From positions 1 to 64,000 of the forward strand of contig JBCCYF010000004.1 of the NCBI GenBank assembly GCA_039190275.1: 64,000 nucleotides of DNA, read 5' to 3'. This document shows positions 57,947-64,000 of the stretch, one piece after another; the first letter of the stretch is position 1, and each line of letters starts with the position of its first letter. This stretch comes from Halovulum sp039190275. GTDB taxonomy: Bacteria; Pseudomonadota; Alphaproteobacteria; Rhodobacterales; Rhodobacteraceae. Made by a program: the position numbers and the translations under genes. Below the pieces are notes generated by a model that was not told the origin of the DNA, searched no databases, and saw only the letters and a program-made list of their open reading frames with translations.

Positions 57947-59179
57947 TCACAGTACAGATTCGGCCTGTTTAAGTCGCAATTTCTCGTCTTCGAGCCATCC
58001 GCGCCGAATTGGCACCCGATCCTGATGGCGCGCGAGAATCAGATGAAACACGAATATCCGGTCATGGCGGAAGCTGGCCTCGGAGGCGGCCAGATAAATC
58101 TCCCACATGCGCACGAACCGCTCATCGAAAGTCTCCAGCGCCAGAACGGCCTCGCGGTTGGCCAGGAACCGCTCGCGCCACAGGCGGGTGGTCTCCGCAT
58201 AGTGCAGTGGCAGGATCTCGATATCCTTGATCAGCAGACCCGCCTTCTCGACCGCGGGCAAGACCTCGGACAGCGCGGGCACATAGCCGCCCGGGAAAAT
58301 ATACTTGTCGCCAAAGGGGTGTGAATAGGCCGAGGGTTTGGTCCGCCCCATGGAATGGATTACTGCGGTGCCGCGCTTGTCCAACACCTGTCCGACCTTC
58401 GCAAAATAGGCATCCATCTGGCGCAAACCGACATGTTCGAGCATCCCGATAGAAACAACATGATCGAAGGATTGCGTCACTTCGCGATAGTCAGTGATCT
58501 GCACGTCGAACCGATCCTCGACGCCCGCCGACCGTGCGCGGTCCCGTGCAACGCGGGCCTGTTCTTTCGACAAGGTGATGCCGGTGGTGTTGAGCCCCGC
58601 CACGCGGCTTAGGTACAGGCCCATCCCGCCCCAGCCGCATCCGATGTCCAGCGCCGATGCGCCGGGTGTACTCAGAAGCTTTCCGGCGATGTGCCGCTGT
58701 TTGGCGCGTTGTGCGTCCTCAAGGCTCTGACCCTCGTACTCGAAATAGGCGCAGCTGTAGTTCATGTCCGCGTCCAGAAACAGACGGTAGAGCTTCTCGT
58801 CCAGGTCATAATGGTGCGCGATATTTGCCCGCGCCGCCGCCAGACCCGCGCGCCTGCGGACGCCGGCCCGCAGGCTGCGCCAGAGATGACGGGCAATCGC
58901 CCCCTTTGTGGCGACACGGGTGTTGGCATTGCGTTTGGTCAGAGTAAGGAAGTCATAGATTGTGCCCTCTTCAACGATCAGCCGACCCTCCATGTACATC
59001 TCGCCCACCGCGAGCATTGGGTCGTTGCCGATGGCCTTGAGCGCATCGTCATCCGCGATCCGAACGGCCACACGTTCCGGTCCGGGCCCGTAGGTCTCGC
59101 GCCGACCCGACGGGTATTCGACCGCAAGTTGTCCTGTGCCCATCATGCGTGTGAACAGGCGGTGCAAAGTGTGTTCCAT
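57947..59179 (-). CDS. Cyclopropane-fatty-acyl-phospholipid synthase family protein
   Basis: This 410-aa SAM-dependent enzyme methylenates double bonds of membrane lipids. It has the N-terminal lipid-binding region, YSCAYFEYEGQSLEDAQRAK, the SAM motif ALDIGCGWGGMGLYLSR, then TGITLSKEQ, and VSIGMLEHVGLRQMD. The start at 59179 (EHTLHRLFTRMM) gives family length. Divergent from aspS; the 248-nt region between it and the TadG-like gene is AT-rich and empty. Confidence 0.9.
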   Translation of the reverse strand: MEHTLHRLFTRMMGTGQLAVEYPSGRRETYGPGPERVAVRIADDDALKAIGNDPMLAVGEMYMEGRLIVEEGTIYDFLTLTKRNANTRVATKGAIARHLWRSLRAGVRRRAGLAAARANIAHHYDLDEKLYRLFLDADMNYSCAYFEYEGQSLEDAQRAKQRHIAGKLLSTPGASALDIGCGWGGMGLYLSRVAGLNTTGITLSKEQARVARDRARSAGVEDRFDVQITDYREVTQSFDHVVSIGMLEHVGLRQMDAYFAKVGQVLDKRGTAVIHSMGRTKPSAYSHPFGDKYIFPGGYVPALSEVLPAVEKAGLLIKDIEILPLHYAETTRLWRERFLANREAVLALETFDERFVRMWEIYLAASEASFRHDRIFVFHLILARHQDRVPIRRGWLEDEKLRLKQAESVL

Positions 59180-59304
59180 GCGGGTGTTTAGGCCTCCGCC
59201 GCGCAAAAGCGCAAGTGCACCGGCCCCGGCGCGCGCAGACCGCACTTGACTTATCCCGGTCTTCCTTGTGTATCGGCCCCGGACAAAACCCGGAGCACCC
59301 CCAG

Positions 59305-61080
59305 ATGCACGCCTATCGCAGCCACACTTGTGCGGAACTCACCAGCGCCGAGGTTGGACAAACCGTCCGCCTGTCCGGCTGGGTCCACCGGGTACGGGAT
59401 CACGGTGGGCTGCTGTTTATCGATCTGCGGGACCACTATGGAATGACGCAAGTGCTGGCAGACCCGGACAGCCCGGTATTTGCACAGGTGGAAGCAGTTC
59501 GCTCGGAGTGGGTGATCCGCATCGACGGGGAGGTCAAGGCGCGGGACGCGGACCTGGTCAACCCAAATATTCCGACCGGTGAGATCGAGGTTTTTATCCG
59601 AGACATTGAGGTCCTGGGGGCCGCGGGGGAGCTTCCCCTGCCGGTGTTCGGGGATCTGGAATACCCCGAAGAGACCCGGCTGACCTATCGCTACCTCGAT
59701 CTGCGGCGCGAGGGGCTTCACCGCAAGATCATGCTTCGCAGCCAGGTCGTGCAAAGTCTGCGAAAGCGCATGTGGGATATCGGCTTTACCGAGTTTCAGA
59801 CACCGATCATTACCGCGTCATCGCCCGAAGGCGCGCGCGACTTTCTTGTCCCGAGCCGGATCCACCCGGGCAAATTTTATGCCCTGCCGCAGGCGCCGCA
59901 GCAGTTCAAGCAGATGACGATGGTTGCCGGTTTCGACAAGTATTTCCAGATCGCGCCGTGCTTTCGCGATGAGGATCCAAGGGCAGACCGATCCCCGACC
60001 GACTTCTATCAGTTGGACCTGGAAATGAGTTTCGTCGAGCAGGAGGACGTGTTTCAGACGATTGAACCCGTGCTGCTGGACACGTTTGAGCAGTTCGCCG
60101 GCGGCCGTACCGTAAACCGTCAGATCCCGCGGATCAGCTACAAGGACGCAGCACTCTGGTACGGCTCGGACAAGCCTGACCTGCGCAACCCGCTTAAAAT
60201 GCAAGTGGTCAGCGATCACTTTGCCGGATCCGGGTTCGCGATTTTCGCGCGTTTGTTGGAGCAGGAGGGGACGCAAATCCGGGCAATCCCGGCGCCCGGC
60301 GGCGGCAGCCGCAAATTCTGCGACAGGATGAACAAATATGCGCAGGGCGAGGGTCTTCCGGGGATGGGATACATCTTCTGGCGGGCGGGCGAGGACGGAA
60401 TGGAGGCCGCCGGGCCGCTGGCCAAGAACATCGGTCCGGAACGAACCGAGGCGATCCGACAGCAACTGGGGCTTGATGTTGGCGATGCCGCCTTTTTCTT
60501 GGGCGGCACGCCTGAAAGCTTTGAAGCTGTGGCGGGGCGCGCCCGCAACGTCATCGGTGTTGAGCTGGGTCTAACCGACCAGAACCGGTTCGAATTTGCC
60601 TGGATCGTCGATTTTCCGATGTACGAGCGTGATGAGGCTACCGGCAAGATCGACTTCGAGCATAATCCCTTTTCCATGCCCCAGGGCGGGCTTCAGGCTT
60701 TGAACGGTGACCCGCTGGCGGTGATCGGCTACCAATACGATCTGGCCTGCAACGGCTATGAATTGGTCTCCGGCGCGATCCGGAACCACAAGCCCGAGAT
60801 CATGTTCCGCGCGTTCGAGATTGCCGGATATGGTCCGGAGGAGGTCGAAAAAAGGTTTGGCGGAATGCTGGGCGCCTTTAAGTATGGCGCGCCGCCGCAT
60901 GGCGGATGTGCCGCCGGTATTGACCGGATCGTCATGCTGCTGGCCGACGAGCAGAACATCCGCGAGGTTATCATGTTCCCGATGAACCAGCGCGCCGAGG
61001 ATCTGATGCTTGGCGGTCCATCCGAGCCGACGAACGAACAATTGCGCGAGCTAGGCCTGCGTATCCTTCCGCAAAGCTGA
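59305..61080 (+). CDS. aspS: Aspartate-tRNA ligase
   Basis: AspRS charges tRNA-Asp (and tRNA-Asn if non-discriminating). The 591-aa bacterial-type enzyme has the N-terminal OB anticodon-binding domain (HAYRSHTCAELTSAEVGQTV then RLSGWVHRVRDHGG), class II motif 2 CFRDEDPRADRSPTDFYQLD, the GAD insertion domain, and motif 3 GCAAGIDRIVMLLADEQNIR. ATG 59305 follows GGAG. Whether it discriminates Asn cannot be judged here. Confidence 0.97.
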   Translation: MHAYRSHTCAELTSAEVGQTVRLSGWVHRVRDHGGLLFIDLRDHYGMTQVLADPDSPVFAQVEAVRSEWVIRIDGEVKARDADLVNPNIPTGEIEVFIRDIEVLGAAGELPLPVFGDLEYPEETRLTYRYLDLRREGLHRKIMLRSQVVQSLRKRMWDIGFTEFQTPIITASSPEGARDFLVPSRIHPGKFYALPQAPQQFKQMTMVAGFDKYFQIAPCFRDEDPRADRSPTDFYQLDLEMSFVEQEDVFQTIEPVLLDTFEQFAGGRTVNRQIPRISYKDAALWYGSDKPDLRNPLKMQVVSDHFAGSGFAIFARLLEQEGTQIRAIPAPGGGSRKFCDRMNKYAQGEGLPGMGYIFWRAGEDGMEAAGPLAKNIGPERTEAIRQQLGLDVGDAAFFLGGTPESFEAVAGRARNVIGVELGLTDQNRFEFAWIVDFPMYERDEATGKIDFEHNPFSMPQGGLQALNGDPLAVIGYQYDLACNGYELVSGAIRNHKPEIMFRAFEIAGYGPEEVEKRFGGMLGAFKYGAPPHGGCAAGIDRIVMLLADEQNIREVIMFPMNQRAEDLMLGGPSEPTNEQLRELGLRILPQS

Positions 61081-61120
61081 TCCCGGCGCATAGCGGGGAG
61101 GACACTGTGTTCAGCCTGGC

Positions 61121-62242
61121 CTACTCCATAAACAAGTCGGTGCGCGAGCCCAGGTTCCGGGGGCGGGGAACACCCGGCGCCAATCGATACCGTATCGTGT
61201 CATAGGTTCCCGCTCCGTCGGGCAAGCGCAAAGATCGAAGAATGCGAAACATCATAGGCGACCGCCCCCGCCAGATACCATCCAACTCCAGGCGGTAGTT
61301 CATGTCTCCGACAATGAAGGTCATGCCATCCTCGGGCATATCCCCCGTTATCCGCATATTGCCCAGGACAATCGTCCCGTCCGCCGTTGGAAATACCTCT
61401 TTGACCCGTGCATCGATGGAGACCACCTCAAGGGACCCGCGTTCGACCAATTGGGCCAGCCCGGCGACGGTTGGAAGTACCTCAGGCTCCTTAACCGGGT
61501 GGGTCGCAATGACATCGGCGGGGTCAATTTGCACAACACCCCCCGGGTACCGGCGCAGAAAGGCACGCCACACCGCGCCGGCCCGTCCGCCAAGGTCCAC
61601 GCGCAATCCGTTTGGATAAGCATGCCCAACGGTGTCCGATCCGTCGCCAAGGTCCACCTGACTATAGATTGACTGCGGCAACCAACGCGTACCGGAGTGT
61701 CCGGTCAGCGCCGCGAACCGTTCCGCGTTTTGGCTGGCCTGCGCGCTCTCGGACCAGCCTTGCCCGGCGCATGCTGCCCCACCGAGCAGACTAACCCGCT
61801 GCGGCGGCAGGCCTGCGATACCCGTGACGTCTGTCAGGATCATCGCGCTTGCGATCCGATCGGTGGCGCCCTGCAAGCGGGCAACCACCGGGCTTCTGCT
61901 GCTTAACGCCAACACCAGGAGTGTTTCGCCGTCAGGCACATGGACATCTACAACCGTGGTTAGCGGGCCCTTGTCGCCGAAGGTCGCGGTCGAGATGGCA
62001 CGCCCGCGGCTCACGTCCAGGCCAATCACCTCGGCCGCGACGGGAATCGGACCGACACGGCAGGCGGAAGTTTGCCCAACACCACGGTTTGGCAGGCCTA
62101 GGATCAGTCCAACACACACCGCCAGGCCAACGCGCGTGAGTGTATGAATGACATGGGACAAATGATTCGGTCCGTTTCGGCTGCGTGTGCCCGTCTTCTC
62201 GGCCGGGATCGAATATCTATCGAATTTGTCGAAAGAATGCAT
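61121..62242 (-). CDS. Unrecognised exported protein
   Basis: I do not recognise this protein. A signal-peptide-like stretch THTLTRVGLAVCVGLILGLP-type (read as HTLTRVGLAVCVGLILGLP) lies about 30-50 residues into the frame. This suggests the true start could be a TTG at 62161 (346 aa) rather than ATG 62242 (373 aa). The mature part has many Gly/Asp turns, two Cys (SACRVGP and GGAACAGQGW) that could form a disulfide, and a C-terminal MTFIVGDMNYRLELDGIWRG stretch. It is convergent with aspS. Confidence 0.65.
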   Translation of the reverse strand: MHSFDKFDRYSIPAEKTGTRSRNGPNHLSHVIHTLTRVGLAVCVGLILGLPNRGVGQTSACRVGPIPVAAEVIGLDVSRGRAISTATFGDKGPLTTVVDVHVPDGETLLVLALSSRSPVVARLQGATDRIASAMILTDVTGIAGLPPQRVSLLGGAACAGQGWSESAQASQNAERFAALTGHSGTRWLPQSIYSQVDLGDGSDTVGHAYPNGLRVDLGGRAGAVWRAFLRRYPGGVVQIDPADVIATHPVKEPEVLPTVAGLAQLVERGSLEVVSIDARVKEVFPTADGTIVLGNMRITGDMPEDGMTFIVGDMNYRLELDGIWRGRSPMMFRILRSLRLPDGAGTYDTIRYRLAPGVPRPRNLGSRTDLFME

Positions 62243-62549
62243 CGGCTTAAATACCTCTATGCCCGGTCTGAATCCACCGGTGCCGAACATTACTTGTCGG
62301 GAAATCCCGGCGAAACTGTGGCAATAAGGATACATATATACTGATGTAATTACGTGGTTGTTAGGGTTGCGGGGTAAGGCTTAACCATTTGTTAATAATT
62401 AATAATAGCGAATCTACTGCCTTAACGAACTGATAAAGTGTTGCGTTCGAACCCCTAAATTGTGCTGGGATTCTGGTGAAAGGATGGTATAAGGCAATAC
62501 AGCGTGGGGGCGCTGGTCTTGAGTGGTAGTTAATCGTGTGAGGGGTCCA
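62243..62549. other. AT-rich 307-nt intergenic region
   Basis: Between the exported-protein gene and the 36-aa ORF the base composition turns AT-rich (for example TTAATAATTAATAATAG near 62392). It holds the promoters for one or both flanking genes presumably, but I see no clear operator, RNA gene or ORF. Confidence 0.4.
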
Positions 62550-62660
62550 ATGACCAATTCTACTGAAGTGATGGATATCGTTCGGATGTCGGTGATCGGC
62601 GCGCTTGTGCTGGTACTGGTCAGCGCTACACTTGGTGTGACCCCGGCCGCGATATTCTAA
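62550..62660 (+). CDS. 36-aa single-span membrane microprotein
   Basis: The frame reads TNSTEVMDIVRMSVIGALVL, then VLVSATLGVTPAAIF and TAA. A hydrophilic start is followed by one hydrophobic helix of about 20 residues. GAGGGG lies 5 nt upstream of the ATG. Size and hydrophobicity fit small membrane microproteins, but there is no family match I can name. Coding status rests on RBS and composition only. Confidence 0.45.
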   Translation: MTNSTEVMDIVRMSVIGALVLVLVSATLGVTPAAIF

Positions 62661-62693
62661 ACCCGTCAAGACTTTAGGTTTTGCAGGTCTCAG

Positions 62694-62733
62694 TCAGCCG
62701 TCACGTGGTTCGATGAACACGCGTGACGGCTGA
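62694..62733. terminator. 12-bp inverted repeat spanning the truB stop codon
   Basis: TCAGCCGTCACG (62694-62705) and CGTGACGGCTGA (62722-62733) are perfect complements, with a smaller GTTC/GAAC dyad inside. The arm at 62694 includes the truB stop codon, so the last codons of truB form half of the stem. It likely ends or protects the rbfA-truB message, although no T run follows. Confidence 0.65.
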
Positions 62734-63599
62734 AAATCACCCGACAGGTAGGTGCCAAGCGCAATCGGCGTGCCGTCGATTGAGGCCCAGGCGACATCAC
62801 CCGGACCTGCGTCGGTGCTTTGGACCGGCGCTTTATTCCCGTTTTTGAGCCGGCCCTCGAACACAGCATCTACCTGACACTCCCGCAGGTCGGCCAAACC
62901 AAAGGCGAGCGGTTTAAGCGCGTCCCGTACCGCGTCTGATGTGACATCATCGTGCCAGACCAGGGCGTCGCGGATGTGAAATGGCCCGCTCCACACGCGG
63001 CGCAACCGCAGTGTGTGACCCAAACACTCCAGTTTTTCCCCTATATCGCGCGAAATCGCGCGCACATATCCGCCCTTGCCGCATACAAGGTGAAAATCCG
63101 CGGCATCGGTACCTGCGTTCGTGAGTTCGAGCGTCTCAACAAACAGCGGCCGGCTGGCAAGGTCCGGCGCCGCGCCTTGTCGGGCCAGATCATAGGCCCG
63201 TTTGCCCGCCACATGCACAGCCGAAAATGTTGGCGGTACCTGCTCGATCTTGCCTATGAACTGCGGCAGCACCGCGCGTATCTGCTCAGCACTTGGTCGG
63301 CTGTCTCGCCGCTCAAGAACCGTCCCGCTGGCATCGTCGGTATCGGTCGACGCCCCCCAGGTGACCGTAAAGTCATACGCCTTAAGCGCGTCAGTGATGT
63401 GCGACAGGACCTTGGTCGCCTCGCCCAACGCGACGACAAGCAGGCCGGTTGCATCAGGGTCAAGCGTCCCGGCATGCCCAGCTTTCTGCGCACCCAAAAG
63501 CCAACGGATCTTGTTGGTTACCGCGGTGGATGTGACACCGGTCGGCTTGTCGACCAACACCCAGCCGGTGACCGGCGCACCCCTTTTACGGCGCGCCAT
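62694..63599 (-). CDS. truB: tRNA pseudouridine(55) synthase TruB
   Basis: TruB makes pseudouridine 55 in the T-loop of tRNAs. The 301-aa protein has GWVLVDKPTGVTSTAV, the catalytic Asp in KAGHAGTLDPDATGLL (about 46), the VPPTFSAVHVAGKRAYDLAR motif and the GGYVRAISRDIGE stretch. ATG 63599 overlaps the end of rbfA by 14 nt, the usual rbfA-truB order. Confidence 0.96.
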   Translation of the reverse strand: MARRKRGAPVTGWVLVDKPTGVTSTAVTNKIRWLLGAQKAGHAGTLDPDATGLLVVALGEATKVLSHITDALKAYDFTVTWGASTDTDDASGTVLERRDSRPSAEQIRAVLPQFIGKIEQVPPTFSAVHVAGKRAYDLARQGAAPDLASRPLFVETLELTNAGTDAADFHLVCGKGGYVRAISRDIGEKLECLGHTLRLRRVWSGPFHIRDALVWHDDVTSDAVRDALKPLAFGLADLRECQVDAVFEGRLKNGNKAPVQSTDAGPGDVAWASIDGTPIALGTYLSGDFQPSRVFIEPRDG

Positions 63600-64000
63600 T
63601 GCCCTTGTCCCCGGGCGCCAAATCCCGCATGACATCAGGGTCAGACAACAGCCGCCTTGTGGCATCCATCTGATCGAAGCTGGTGTCGACCACAAACTTC
63701 AGCTGGGGTGAGAACCTTAGTGCCACGGCGCGATTGACCTGTCGCCGCAACTCGGTTCGGTTGTTGTTCAGAGCGTCGATAACGTCTTCCGCGCCAGAGC
63801 CGCCCAGCGGAAGCACATAGACAGTCGCGGTTCGCAGATCGGGCGTAGTCCGCACTTCGCCAACCGTAACGGACGTCCGTTCGAGCGCGGGGTCGAACAA
63901 CTCCCCCCGGGCGAGCACGTCCGACAGTGCGCGGCGGATCAACTCACCCACGCGCAATTGCCTCTGACTGGGTCCCGAGGCTCCGGTATGTGCGTTGCGT
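63586..64000 (-). CDS. rbfA: Ribosome-binding factor A, 5' end beyond the window
   Basis: RbfA binds the 30S subunit and helps 16S rRNA maturation, notably in the cold. The visible sequence, starting RNAHTGASGPSQRQLRVGEL, has the KH-like core (DVLARGELFDPALERTSVTV, then VGEVRTTPDLRTATVYVLPL) and the RFSPQLKFVVDTSFDQMDAT motif. The frame continues open to the right edge, so the start codon is outside. The stop lies inside truB. Confidence 0.94.
   Translation of the reverse strand, partial: RNAHTGASGPSQRQLRVGELIRRALSDVLARGELFDPALERTSVTVGEVRTTPDLRTATVYVLPLGGSGAEDVIDALNNNRTELRRQVNRAVALRFSPQLKFVVDTSFDQMDATRRLLSDPDVMRDLAPGDKGNGAP

Noticed and set aside
1..64000. CRISPR arrays, prophage, insertion sequences, tRNA or rRNA genes
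   Set aside because: I looked for direct-repeat arrays, terminal inverted repeats with transposase frames, integrase motifs and cloverleaf-like sequences in the intergenic gaps and found none. A dedicated tRNA search was not run.

Overview
The window looks like chromosomal DNA from a marine alphaproteobacterium of the Rhodobacteraceae (Roseobacter group). This rests on gene families and gene order: a RegA/PrrA/ActR redox regulator with its fully conserved C-terminal helix-turn-helix, a phaB-phaA/phaR polyhydroxyalkanoate locus, ETF-ubiquinone oxidoreductase, a TIGR02302-type giant membrane protein after lysA, a Usg protein, an alphaproteobacterial-type LexA box, and GC-rich third codon positions throughout. 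I saw no transposase, integrase, phage gene, CRISPR array, tRNA or rRNA. Most of the window is core genome with a few accessory islands.

Layout. 0-4.4 kb: the dnaK tail, dnaJ, a flavoprotein, the RegA-type regulator, a DUF1801 protein and a small RTX-like protein. 4.4-9.3 kb: pheS and pheT, separated by an antisense sulfotransferase and a tiny pilin-like gene. 9.4-13.3 kb: YtoQ, Usg, a YfcG-like GST, MscL, an Lrp/AsnC regulator and AzlCD. 13.4-17.9 kb: a molybdenum-cofactor/formate-dehydrogenase maturation operon fdhD-mobA-mobB-moeA followed by an MFS transporter, with the last four genes joined by 4-nt overlaps. 18-19.4 kb: greA with an unrecognised membrane/coiled-coil protein.

19.6-30.8 kb: an eleven-gene plus-strand sugar or polyol cluster. 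It holds a binding protein, two permeases, a 62-aa membrane protein, a DUF1801 protein, two ABC ATPases, a DhaK-DhaL fusion kinase, a LacI regulator, a TIM-barrel isomerase and a Gfo/Idh/MocA dehydrogenase. A perfect 15-bp inverted repeat, whose half-sites are CG-centred and 30 bp apart, lies in front of it and is the probable LacI-type operator. This cluster is the best candidate for an undescribed catabolic system; its substrate cannot be read from sequence.

30.8-39.7 kb: ETF-QO, a long TPR protein, ispE overlapping a polyprenyl diphosphate synthase tail-to-tail, DUF2007 plus a TrmN6-like methylase, a DUF465 protein, a glutamine amidotransferase, and a LysR regulator divergent from a small basic protein. 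39.7-44 kb: phaB, phaA, an unusually short PhaC-like protein and divergent phaR. 44.4-54.9 kb: an EAL protein divergent from tag (with a LexA-type box between them), a universal stress protein, DUF2834-lysA, TIGR02302, a zinc-ribbon protein, ftsE-ftsX-plsC and a small cytochrome c. 54.9-59.2 kb: a three-gene TadG/TadE-like pilus-associated operon without Tad motor genes, then cyclopropane-fatty-acid synthase. 59.3-64 kb: aspS, an unrecognised exported protein, a 36-aa membrane ORF, and truB overlapping rbfA, which runs off the right edge.

Limits: all calls come from reading translations and motifs by eye. Start codons were chosen from Shine-Dalgarno spacing and family length. Regulatory sites are pattern matches without genome-wide statistics.
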